From NCBI GenBank assembly GCA_005656395.1, contig SRSI01000003.1, forward strand, positions 186,001 through 250,000: a DNA stretch of 64,000 nt, in the 5' to 3' direction. Positions 1-10,740 of this stretch are shown piece by piece. A program made the translations under genes and the position numbers. Under the pieces are notes generated by a model. That model was not told where the DNA came from. It saw only the letters and a list, made by a program, of their open reading frames with translations, and did not search any database. Positions within the stretch are counted from its first letter, which is position 1; each line of letters starts with the position of its first letter. This DNA is from Strongyloides papillosus (Eukaryota > Nematoda > Chromadorea > Rhabditida > Strongyloididae).

Positions 1-638
1 GAATTGTTCAATATTCTGGTGATAATGTTGCAGCCTATAGAACTACTGTTAACATCCCAACTCTCTGTAGCTATCACATGGATTTAAAGCACTCACCAAT
101 ACAACATATTGTAAATGTATTCAATACCTATGGGGATAATTCCGCAGGTTGTTTAGATGTTAGTTACAAAGAATATATTGACTACTTAAGAAGTACTTCT
201 TTTGATGATGAGTCAGCTAGTGACAGATCATGGACTTACCAAACATGTACAGAATTTGGATATTACCAAAGTACTGATTATGATGCTGGAGATTTTTGGG
301 GTAGAGTACTTGATGTTAATTGGTATGTCAGACAATGTACAGATATCTTTGAACGATCAATTAATAATAAAACTGTATACTTATCAGTAGATGGCACTAA
401 TAGTTTCTATGGTGGCGCTGAAGGTTTCAAAGGAACTAATGTTATTCTTCCTAATGGTTTAGTTGATCCATGGCATGCTCTTGGGGTATTAAATAGAACC
501 AATGAAAGAAATTATCCTGTCATTATTGAAGGAACTGCCCACTGTGCTGATATGTATCCACCATCATCTGAAGATTTACCAAGTTTAACTAGAGCTAGAA
601 AAACCATTAAAGATACTTTAGCACGAATACTTGCTTAA
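1..638 (+). CDS. S28 family serine carboxypeptidase (PRSS16/prolyl carboxypeptidase-like), 5' part outside window
   Basis: The reading frame is open from base 3 to the TAA at 636-638, so the gene enters from the left and only its C-terminal ~210 residues are present. These align almost residue for residue with the full-length gene at 20243-21775. The charge-relay Asp (motif GLVDPWHALGV) and His (EGTAHCADM) are both present; the nucleophile Ser lies outside the window. The S28 family cleaves after proline or acts as a thymus-type serine peptidase; in nematodes many are secreted gut or lysosomal enzymes. Similarity to the second copy continues about 70 bp past the stop, so the duplication includes the 3' flank. 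Family assignment is firm; completeness cannot be judged. Confidence 0.93.
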   Translation, partial: IVQYSGDNVAAYRTTVNIPTLCSYHMDLKHSPIQHIVNVFNTYGDNSAGCLDVSYKEYIDYLRSTSFDDESASDRSWTYQTCTEFGYYQSTDYDAGDFWGRVLDVNWYVRQCTDIFERSINNKTVYLSVDGTNSFYGGAEGFKGTNVILPNGLVDPWHALGVLNRTNERNYPVIIEGTAHCADMYPPSSEDLPSLTRARKTIKDTLARILA

Positions 639-1862
639 TTTTTAGAATTTTTCTCTTTAAAAATATAAAATATATGCTTCGTTGTTCCCTGTGTAGCTAT
701 CGGATCTTACCCACAAAAATTTTATGAGAATAGCATCACACAAAGAAAAATGGGACACACATATGCGTAAAATGTAATAAATTTGTCCCATCTAATAAAA
801 TTTGAATTTTCTTGATTTGCGATAATTTTAACGCAATTATTTTGTACAAAAAATTAAGGCAATAATTAAAATTAGTTTTTATTTTATATTTTATTGTTTT
901 TATTTTAAAACTTAAGTAATTTTTTACAATGCATTTTAAAATACAATATTAGAATTTAACTTATTAAAAAATTAGAAAATGCCTTTATATAGAGTATTTA
1001 TCGATATATAATAGTATTTTTTAGATATTCTTCAATTGTTTGAATAACTATAAATAAGATGTTTATAAAAAGTTACAGTAAACAGTATACAAAGGTACGT
1101 AATATTCAAAAAGGATGAAAAGCCTAAGTATACAGTCAAATTAATTTAATTTAATTTTCTTAAATAAATAATTATATTATTATTATATGTTATGTTAATT
1201 ATTATATTTTTATAGGTGCACGTACCAATAAATAAAAGTTTACTTTACATTCATCTGATGACTCAACTTTTTTATACTGTTTTTCAAGATCATCTTTAAA
1301 AGTCAAACCGATTAAAAGTTTTAAAACATTATACGTTTTGTTCATAGTAAAAAAATTTTTAAATATTTTAATTTAAATAAGAAAAATAACAAGTACTAAA
1401 ATAACATTTTCAATAAACATTACTTTGTATGGTTAGATAATTATCACTCTTTCTTATTGTTGATGTTAAATTTCTAAATTTTTCAATTTACTGGTGTTAA
1501 CGGGTTGTTTAAAAGAATGATTTTTGTTGAAACGTTAACAACTTTACACGAAATTGACTTCTGATAACTCACTTCATAATATATTATAAAAACGAATTAG
1601 ATTCTAAAATAGGTGTAATATTTTTAAAATTTCTAAGATTAAATAAATGTTTTATTTCTTCAAAATATTAAAAGTATATATTTTTGTAAAAAAACGACCA
1701 AATTTATGCGAAAATCTAACATTTTGCATCATTTAAAACATTTTTGTTGTCGCCTGGAATTTTTAAAATTTGAATAGATTTTGACATTTCAAAGTGGTGG
1801 GACATTTTATTGCATTTTATGTAATAATGTCAAAATTTGTCCAACTTTTTTTTGTGTTTATA
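639..1862. other. AT-rich intergenic DNA
   Basis: No coding region is supported. The first ~70 bp match the 3' flank of the second S28 gene (21776-21845). A short inverted motif (TGGGACA ... TTTGTCCCA, about 744-790) recurs in altered form at about 1799-1845, just before the mariner remnant. Confidence 0.6.
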
Positions 1863-2747
1863 TTAGGTTGTTGCAAAAGTTCTGTCGTATTTTCTATGGT
1901 CATTTTAATCATCAAAAAAATATGATTACAATTGATATAAAATTAAGCTATTATAATAATTAGATAGTACCACTTCTTAACTTTAAAATTCGTATAATCA
2001 CAATTTGTTACACCGTATATGCTACGTTTTCTTTTGCTAAACATGGATGTGGTCCGAAGTAATTTTTGACATTGTATTTTCAAAGAGCTCCAACTAAGAC
2101 AAATGACAACTGATGCTTTTAAAAATATATGTACAGCATTGGGAAGAGATGTAGTAGATGTTAGAACTATGTAAAGTTCGTTCTCAAAATTTCAAGATAA
2201 AGAAATGAATCTTGAAGATGAATTATGGATTTGTATGGCTTTAGCTTCAAATGAAGATTTTTTGAGATTCTATAGTTTCCAAACTAATTTTTATAACCTC
2301 TATTGTAAAATTCTATCAGAATCAGACAAAAAAATTCTAAAAAAATTACGGAATTCGAAAAATTACAAAAATGTTGCTCTTCAATATGACGACATGTGAC
2401 ATTGAAGACTCGAAAAATTCTGGATAAGAGAAGTAGTGAATTTCTCTCGCACACAAAAACTTTCTAGATGTTTCTCCATCTAATCACTAATTACTTTTAT
2501 CTCTACATAGCTTCTGGGATGCTAGATACTTTAGTGAAGTTGGTAAGGCAAATATTAGTTTTTTTGAAACTTTCTTCAAAAAGAATGGGAAAATCTTTAC
2601 ATCTGGAATCGATAAGGTGGCTACTAAGTGGAGACTAGTTGTAGATTAAATTCGATAATATATTGTAGATTAGATATATTTCTTATTAAAATTATAGCGT
2701 TCTAAAGTTTCTGTAAAAAAAACGACAGAACTTTTGCAACAACCTAA
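1863..2747 (+). mobile_element. Internally deleted mariner-family transposon
   Basis: The left end reads TTAGGTTGTTGCAAAAGTTC and the right end (about 2723-2747) is its inverse complement, giving terminal inverted repeats of about 25 bp. A TA dinucleotide lies directly outside both ends (1861-1862 and 2748-2749), the target duplication expected of Tc1/mariner elements. At 885 bp it is clearly shorter than the usual ~1.3 kb, and the transposase inside is broken. It is therefore a dead, probably once cross-mobilisable copy. Confidence 0.93.
2043..2649 (+). pseudogene. Mariner transposase remnant
   Basis: From the ATG at 2043 the frame reads MDVVRSNF, a TGA, then HCIFKELQLRQ and NICTALGRDVVDVRT, which match the helix-turn-helix start of mariner transposases (pattern HCILFEF...ARNIC..YG...V..RT). 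The 3' part (about 2555-2649) reads FFETFFKKNGKIFTSGIDKV and then ATKWRLVVD, matching the conserved mariner C-terminus (FF...FY..GI.KL..RW..V). The central catalytic part is deleted or unrecognisable, and stops and frame changes interrupt the rest. No active enzyme is possible. Confidence 0.88.
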
Positions 2748-2749
2748 TA

Positions 2750-3224
2750 CATATTGTTCTTGAAAATTGAAATCATCTTTTAGAAAATAAAGAGAATGAA
2801 ATTATCAGATGTTAGATAATCACCATTAAAACATCTATAATATGTAAAATATAAATCAGAGAAAACACAAAAAAGTTAGTAGCATTTCAATGAAAGTTAT
2901 TGAACAAGCTTTGGATAAAAGAGTTGGTTCATGAAATATCTTCATATGTTGTTTCTATTTTCGTTTCGCTTGTAATTTATAAATATAAATATTTAGCGAT
3001 AGCTATATAATATCCGATAACTCTATTCTTGTTGATTTTCAAAAGAAAAAATCTCTGAATTTTAACGCAAAAATTATTTGTATAGATTTAAGATATAACG
3101 TTCTTAAGAGATATATGTATTCACCAACATATTCTTAGTATAGTTAATACTTATCAGAATTTACTTCTAACAAATCATAACAATGAGAAAACAAACACCA
3201 ATTCAACTACAGGATGAAGAAGGA
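2750..3224. other. AT-rich intergenic DNA
   Basis: No open frame, repeat or structured element is visible between the mariner remnant and the decayed minus-strand gene. Confidence 0.5.
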
Positions 3225-4460
3225 ATTTAAATTATTTATTCTTTAATTTTCCCCATTCTTCAATGGTATTTTTTGTGGGAGAGTATCACTTTTGATTTCA
3301 AGTCTATCAACAGCTTTTAACAACAACCAAATTTTTAACAACATTTCCAAAAGAGCACATTTAACATCCAACTATGATGCTTCAACATCTACAATAAAGA
3401 TTGACTACCATTAGTACTTGTTCCAGCATTAGCCATTGATGATTTTTTTGGTGAAGAGTGAATAAAAGTAAAATTTTCACCAGCAGATTTCTCTCTACAA
3501 ATTAATTTGCCACAAAATCATTTCCATATACAAATTGCCACTCTAAAATAAATTATATTTAATTAATAGATTTCTTATGATATACTAGATTCATAAACTG
3601 TGAAATATTTCTATTAGCTGTTTGAACCAAACAATCATAATGGTTTTCCAAGTTTTCCAACACCTTTTACTTCTATACTATCGTTAAATACTTGCAATGA
3701 TTTTACATTTTGTTAAATCTGAGTCAATTTCAGATTTAAGCATAAACTTTCTGTTACGCTTTGAGGATGACATCTAATTTAAGGTACCGTACTCTCCTGT
3801 GGTTCATTAAATTTAAATTAATAGTAGATCAACAAACCAAAAATAAATTTTCAAATATGAGTATTTCAATTAGAACATCCAATTGAAATCTTCCAAACTT
3901 TTATAAGTGAATAACTAGTAATCTTCCAAATAATATTGACAGACTTCAAAACCAAACGAGATCCAATGCTGATAAGTATAATACATTAATATAAAAAAAT
4001 TTCACTAAATCACAAACCATCCGTACTACCAATTTCATCTTAAAAAATTATTCTTGAATTTATCAAATTGTTACATTCCCTTCTCAATTCTATAATATCA
4101 CCTTCAAATCTTTTCAAAAACATTATCTTATTCTTCAGTATCCCTTTTTTTTACTAAACTTTAAAATTTCTCCATACAAGCCAGTCCTTAACATCTGAAA
4201 TTACCATATTAACGAGTTCCCTTTAGACATAATTACCATTTCCTGTTTCCAAATCTCCATTTTTATTTCCATATTGGTCCCCATTAGCTGTTCTAACCTT
4301 TCATCATTTTCTGATATACTACTACTATTATATGCACACAATATCCTAAATTTTCTACATGTATTTAGGAAAACAACTCCATCCAATTCAAAGACAATTT
4401 TTCTATGTATATTTGTTTGTGTATCAATAGCAAAAAAACTTATGGTCTTTGTCATTATTA
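3225..4460 (-). pseudogene. Decayed gene of unknown function (minus strand)
   Basis: Read on the minus strand from about 4455, this stretch has less skewed composition than its flanks and a patchwork of short open pieces. One is an 84-codon frame (4455-4201) beginning MTKTISFFAIDTQTNIHRK. A helix-like, charged piece follows near 4120-4050 (LKRFEGDIIELRRECNNL), and a late piece near 3500-3390 reads ESAGENFTFIHSSPKK. They lie in different frames separated by stops. This suggests an old coding gene that has decayed. No family is recognised, and it may simply be chance open frames in AT-rich DNA. Confidence 0.3.
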
Positions 4461-5755
4461 TTTCAGAATCTGAAATTCATATAAATTATTTAAATTTTTA
4501 TTTGTAGAAATATTTAAGAACAAAATTTTATTAAATAATTTTTTTAACTTCTTATCATTTTACCACAAATTTCTTTTCAAAATCAGTAGAAAATAATACA
4601 GGAAAATTAATCAACTCAAGAAACATTCTCTTCAACTAAAAATTTTCGGGATTAAAACTTAAATTTTTTTTTCTTTAAACGAAAAAAAAATAATAATCTG
4701 TTTAATCATCTTTGTGAATAAACAGGTAAATAAGCAAATTTCTTATTAATTGACAAAAAGTTTAATATTTAAATTATTGTAAGAAAAACTTTTCATTCAC
4801 ATAAGCTCTGTTGAATTTGTAAAGTTATTTTGTGAATTTGTATAACAAGAAAAGAATGTACAATTCATTTTATCATTTTCATTTACATAAATATTTTTTG
4901 AAACTATCTCCAAAATTTTATTTTATTCAGAAAATCTTCACTACTATTAATTAATAAAGCATTTAATTGTAATTACCATTGTATTACATTATCACATAAT
5001 ATAAAAAAATATTTTATCGCACTTAAAAATATTAAGATTTGATTTTACAATCTCATGCAACTAGTTATAAAAATTTTTAACTACTTATTTTCAACCAGTA
5101 GTGCATCTAAAACATAAAATTTTTAATGTTGAAATTGAAGTAAAAGTTTACCGGATGTTTAAGTAAAATATAATTTAAGTTTTTTAATCCTTAAATTATA
5201 TTACATTTTTGTTTTTTTTTAAATAAATAATAATTAACATTGAATAAACAGTTCGTTTTTAATATTGGAGTAGAAATTTATATATATTTTTTTCTGGACT
5301 CTGTTTTGCGAAAAATATGACCGAAACAAAATTACCAAACCGTTACCACCTGTAAAATTTATATTGTAATATAGATTTTTACGATTCATACAGATTAATT
5401 ACCACTAATTATAATAAATATAAAGTAGAGCTGTAGTGTCACTAAACTACCTCAAATTAAATTAATTATTTTCAGTGAAAATAGTAAATTGCTATGTCAT
5501 GAAAAATAAAAATGACATAACTTATAATATTTATGTTTATAAATAAACTTTTTTATTAAAATTAATAATTATTACAAAATTTTATAAAATAACATCTTGC
5601 AGTTTTATTAAAGACATTTTGTAAAAGAATGTATGATACATTATATGCAAAAAATATCTACCTCATTATTAACTAAACCACAAATTAAATTTTTTAATAT
5701 AAATGTCATTATGCAGCTTACATTAAAATTTAACATGTCGTTTTTCATCAAACCG
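4461..5755. other. AT-rich intergenic DNA
   Basis: Long A/T runs and no supported gene. It lies downstream of the truncated Cys-rich gene on the minus strand and would contain its 3' untranslated region. Confidence 0.5.
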
Positions 5756-6253
5756 CTAATGATGGTTTAGCACAAAAAGCACGACACGTGGAGACACATT
5801 TAGGTTTTGTGTGTACAAATCATATAAAAATTGTAAGAAATGATGAAATATTATTTTGTGTGTGGTCACTCCAGCTACGGTAGTTGTAGTCATAGTTGTT
5901 GTATCAGCTACACAAGTAAGAGAGTACAAGTTACAACTAGGAAGTGTTGGATCTGCCGCAATACAATCAGCATCGGTAAGACACTGTTGTACAATCAAAG
6001 GACATAAACTAAAGCCAGTAGCACCTCCAACATCTCCAGTCGTAGTAGCTGCGCAGGATCCAGCGGTACCTCCACAGTCTGCATCCGTGGTACAGACTTC
6101 AACACAGGCTTTGTTAACCCCATCAATGTCAATACACTTTTGTGTTGAAGTACAATCAGTTGATGCTGTACAAGCTATAGTATCGTCACAATGAGCAATT
6201 TTAATTGAAGTAAAATAAAGGGTTGTTATAAGTAAAAGTTTTGTTGAAACCAT
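5756..6253 (-). CDS. Secreted Cys-rich protein, truncated paralogue lacking ShKT domains
   Basis: The start chosen is the ATG at 6253 (MVSTKLLLITTLYFTS...), which aligns with the start of the paralogue at 11844; an upstream in-frame ATG at 6322 would put 23 residues before the signal peptide. The product is 165 aa. A signal peptide (about 22 residues) is followed by a Cys-rich domain with repeated C-x(5)-C spacing (TDADCGGTAGSC, CLTDADC). This is nearly identical to the paralogue up to the start of the Thr-rich linker, where similarity stops abruptly. The remaining ~30 residues are unrelated and hydrophobic/basic. The mucin-like linker and all four ShKT domains of the paralogue are missing, so this is a truncated duplicate that may be a pseudogene. 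Confidence 0.65.
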   Translation of the reverse strand: MVSTKLLLITTLYFTSIKIAHCDDTIACTASTDCTSTQKCIDIDGVNKACVEVCTTDADCGGTAGSCAATTTGDVGGATGFSLCPLIVQQCLTDADCIAADPTLPSCNLYSLTCVADTTTMTTTTVAGVTTHKIIFHHFLQFLYDLYTQNLNVSPRVVLFVLNHH

Positions 6254-7102
6254 ACTTATTTTTTTTAAATATGAAATATGTGAAGTGATGTTCAATAAAA
6301 TTTTTCCTTTATATATATACAAGAAAAAGAAGAAGGATCATTACAAAATTTAGTAAGAGCATCAGAATAAATTTTTGGCAGATTTTTATTGTTAAGGCAG
6401 GTGGCTAATGATAACAAAATTTATGGTAAAAATTTATGGTTCATAAATTTAAATTTAGATTATCTAGTATAAAAATTTTTATTTGTTAACAAATACAATA
6501 CAATAAATATATTCCTAACGTGATTATAATTTCCTACGTCTGCAAATTAGTATCTCGAATTTTAAACTATTTAAATATTTGTTCTTTGATTATGTGTATA
6601 TATAGTTATATTTTTTTCCCTTTTTTGAAACAAATTTTGCAGATTTCATTATACAAATAATTTTAATGTTCGATCGTTTAATTTGAAATGTGAAGTAAAA
6701 TTATAAACTAAAATACTAATTACTTCGAAAATCTACTATAACCGAAATAGAAGCAATTTACATACTAGTAACACTCTATTTTCATATCACTTTTAAAATA
6801 TCAAAAAAATACACATTCTTTAGAAGTCTTTCCTAAATCATTTTGGTATGTTCTTTATAGTTGATGTAGAATGAAATACTTTTGGATCATAAATGAATTT
6901 TCCAACGAATTTGATTTTTTCATAGGATATTAAAGATACCTCTAATATTGATAAGTAATCTCTATCAAAAGATTTTGAATCATAAGTAGGATTAAAAATA
7001 TTTTATAGTTTTCCTTATACTGTAGATACTAACGTTACCCAGATAGCAACGTTTTTTTTAGAATTACTCTACATACTGTGATTGTGAAAAAAATGATATG
7101 TC
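6254..7102 (-). repeat. Duplicated upstream region of the Cys-rich gene pair (copy 1)
   Basis: The ~850 bp upstream of the truncated gene align with about 11845-12840 upstream of the full-length paralogue, with scattered substitutions and an insertion of about 100 bp in the other copy (about 12528-12650). A TATA-like run (TATATATATAAAGG on the minus strand, about 6308-6322) lies ~60 bp before the start codon in both copies. The duplication therefore carried the promoter with the gene. Confidence 0.8.
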
Positions 7103-8124
7103 GATACAAGAAAATTTTTTATTTAAATTTTGAATTACATTGAACATTTTCTTGATAATATATTCTTTACATTTCTTAATTAAAAACAATAAGAAAGATT
7201 ATGTTTTAAAGCAATATCAAAAGTATATATTTTCATGAAATAACTTATAAATTTTTATATAAAATCTCATATGATTATAATATTTGAGTATCTTCTAAAA
7301 TAACTTTTTCTAATTACGTTACTACATTTTGTGGCAACTTTTGAAATAATACAAATTACTGTTTTCAAATATGTTTTTTTACTTGCTCCTCGGTTTACAA
7401 TTGTATTATAGCTTTCTAAATAAATTTTTTAATTTATAAAAAAACAATAATCTTAATGTCATTTAACTCAATGATTTCCCAATATAACATAAAGTTGAAT
7501 TATAGATAGTTGCTATGGGATGATTATCAAGTTTAAAATTTTTTAGCTTTGGAACTCTTAAAAATAACAGCAAATTGTGTATACTAAGTGAAAAGTTGTA
7601 ATTTTCATTGAGACAAAGTGTATGTAAAAAAATAAATAAACACATAAATGTATTGCTAATATTTTTTATCCTTTATAATAATAAAAATTCTTTAATTAAT
7701 AATTTTTGCACAAATTTTTACTAAATTTAAAGGTGTACAATTACTACACTTGTTTTTAACAGTTTAACAAGTATTCTACTTTAAAACTGTATCTGAAGAA
7801 GTACTTTACAATCATTTTTTGCTAAATAATTATGATACTTCAATGATAGAAACAAGTTCCTTTTCAATATGTAATTATTTGGTAAATTTTCTAATAGCAA
7901 AAAACTTTTTAACATTTTTTATAGAATTCAACTATTATACGCATTGTGGTTAGTAGTTTAATTTTATTTTTTATTATCAATTATATTTTGGTAATTATTT
8001 TATATATAAAATATGATTTGTATATGAAAGAGTACAATTTTGAAATATTTATTACCTAAAAATCTCCATACAACCATTAAATTATCAACACATATATTTT
8101 TTCTAAATATTTTTCTATATTATT
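7103..8124. other. AT-rich intergenic DNA
   Basis: No coding region is supported; the short minus-strand frame at 7463-7645 has no family features and looks like chance. Confidence 0.5.
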
Positions 8125-9734
8125 ATGCCTTCTGAAAGTGTTGAAATTAAAGATTTGATTAATGACTGTGATTCATTATCAGATATTACTAAACTTTAAA
8201 GTAAGACAAATTCAAATGATTATGAAATTCATAAGAAATTAGATTACTTATCAAGCTGTTTTGATATCAAAATATCTAATATTAAAGATATTCCAAATTC
8301 TGATATATTATGCAATAATATGTATGATAATGAGAAAGTTTCTATCAACGACATGAAGACAATTTTGAGCAATCAACCAAAGATAAATTTTGAAATTAAT
8401 AATTTTATATCATTCCTTATTGAAGATGATAGAAAAATTATCTGATGATGATAAAATGTATCTTGCTAGTAAATATTCATCATTGTTTCAGTTTATTATT
8501 GATCAATTTCCAAATGTAAACGAATTGCGTATTATAAATGGTTTTAATAATATATCAAATAGTTGTTTTATTTTACATATCTATGAAAAATTAAAATCAA
8601 CTAAAAAAAAAGGCTGGATCAATTTTGTTTATGAAATTTTAAAGTATGCAGAGAAATACAATTTTTCAAATCATGGTATTTTCGATGGATTACCAAGGTT
8701 ACATGAAATATATTTATATATACGTTCAAATACATACTATGATAACTTATCTAACATCTATGATTCAATAAAAGATTTTTTGGATTATATTGTCAATATT
8801 AAGATGTACGTTTAAATTATAGGTTTCGAACGTGGTGATAATGATTCACTAGCAAACGCCTTAAAAATTTTAAATTATGGAAAAACCATAAATTTAAATA
8901 TCCAAATGGATCATGATTTGGATTGGAATAAGTATTTAAAAGAAAATAATTATAATCTTAGCGAGGGAAGGATAAATATAACAGATGAAACAAAAACCCT
9001 TTTGCTTTCTATTAATGAAATAAACGATTTTAAGGCTTTGAAGATACTTTTAAATTCATTGGAAAATTTACAAAATATTGTTATTTATGTAGAAAACTCG
9101 CTACCAAAAGTAATATTAGATAAATATGAATCGTCGGATGATGCTAAATTGTATTTGAAAGAATTGTTTAACTATATAAGTTCTTTAAAGAATTTAACAA
9201 ATGCAAGAATCTCTTTTAAAAAGTATTATACCTCTCAAGTGAATTTAAATAGTGAAAATATAAAACATTTATATAATTCTATGATGGGATGTATAATATC
9301 TATCTTACCATCATCAATAAGTAAATATTACTTTATTTAATGGAGGCGGACAAAATGACATTAGAATTTTTTGAAAAAATTGTTATCCTTTTTCCTTCCC
9401 TTACAACAATTTCGTTTTTATTTTCCTATAGTATACCTGAAAACGCTTTTTATAAAATTCCATCATTAAAAAATGTTGTTATAATGGTGAAAGGAAAGTA
9501 AATATTCCACCATGGGTTGAAACAGTTATGTTTTTGTGTTTTGATTCTAATTTTAACTATCCTGATGATGTTGTATTAGATAACAAAAATAATGAACATT
9601 ATTCTAACTTAATGAACGATAGATTTAATGTATCATTAAGATGTTTAAAAGAAAATAATATTTATTATATTGCTTTCTTGAAAAATTTCGAAAAATGGAA
9701 GGAATTGAATAATTTAATGTGTATTTGTTATTAA
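8125..9734 (+). pseudogene. Broken gene of unknown family (Leu/Ile/Asn-rich, possibly F-box/LRR-like)
   Basis: One coding gene appears to run through three frames. The ATG at 8125 opens MPSESVEIKDLINDCDSLSD, hits TAA about 25 codons later and continues in frame to TGA near 8443. The frame then shifts to 8390-9340, with one internal TAA at 8813 after which the frame continues IGFERGDNDSLANALKIL. It shifts again at 9340 (MEADKMTLEFFEKIV...) and again to 9501-9734. The protein is rich in Leu, Ile, Asn and Lys, with helical LRR-like stretches such as NELRIINGFNNIS and SLENLQNIVIYVEN. The pattern recalls the short N-terminal motif plus irregular leucine repeats of nematode F-box-like proteins, but no diagnostic motif is seen. 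At least two stops and three frameshifts make it a pseudogene. Confidence 0.6.
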
Positions 9735-10740
9735 TTTAAATTTGTAATTTACTTTGAATTATAACTATCATAAACGAAATTTTTAATGAATTTGTGTTAT
9801 CATTATGAATTATTAAATTTTATATAAAAATTTTAACTTTTGATGCTAAAAATTATCGTTTATTTTATAAAATACAATCAACTATTATTAAATAATTTTG
9901 CTCTAGTCAAAACATATTTTTGTCTATATCGAATAGAAATTTTTGAAAAAATTACTATTTTATACAATGATTTTTTATTGTGCATTGGTGTTTTCATTAT
10001 AGATCACTTTTTGTAAATATTGTTTTGATATATTTAATGTTGAAAGTATTTCGAAGAAGATTTATTTGATACCAAAATAAATTCATTAGATAATATCATT
10101 AATAAATGCAGGCTTAATGCAATAATAAATACCATTTTTAATTAGAATTATTAATTTAAAGCGAATAACTTTCACTTATCATCAAAGTTATTTGTAGGCA
10201 AAAAAATGTTTATCTATGTTATTTGTCATGTATGTAATAATAAACAAATTATTTTTAATAATGGTTACAAGATTTGTAACAATTTTGGTGATTAGAATGG
10301 AATATAAACTTCTGCTATTTAATTATATTTTTAAAAGCGACAATAAAAATTACAATTAAATGATTAATGAAACATCCCTGTTTAATATTAACTGAAATTG
10401 TGGTTGAGAAGTTTGTATTGTAGATAATTGAGTTTCTTATATAATATTTACTGTATGGAAATTTGATCTTGTTTTTTTCAGTTCGTTTATTACCTTGCTT
10501 AGTATCTTACTTACAAAAACGTTTTTAAATTGAATGAATACTATTTTCAGTAGAAGAAAGTAGCCTGAATTAATATCTCTACTAAGTAAAAAAGCCTAAT
10601 CTATAAACTAATTTTTAAATTAATCACGTTCATTTTGTTACCAGAAAAAACAATATTTAATAAATATCTAAGATTTTATCGCATAAATGTTGCTTGCAAA
10701 ATATAAAATTTAAATGAATAGAAAAAAAATATCTTATTAA
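9735..10740. other. AT-rich intergenic DNA
   Basis: No gene is supported. It holds the 3' flanks of the pseudogene on the left and of the ShKT gene on the right, whose stop is at 10741. Confidence 0.5.

Noticed and set aside
640..800. Short inverted motif TGGGACA...TGTCCCA as a possible structured RNA or terminator
   Set aside because: The stem is only ~8 bp with a long AT-rich loop; no known RNA family pattern.
5856..6194. 112-codon + strand frame and the similar one at 11510-11785
   Set aside because: Antisense of the Cys-rich secreted proteins; both appear only because the two genes are paralogues.
8813..8830. A 17-nt GT...AG stretch that would remove the stop in the broken unknown gene
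   Set aside because: Far below the minimal intron size seen here (39 bp); treated as a real stop.
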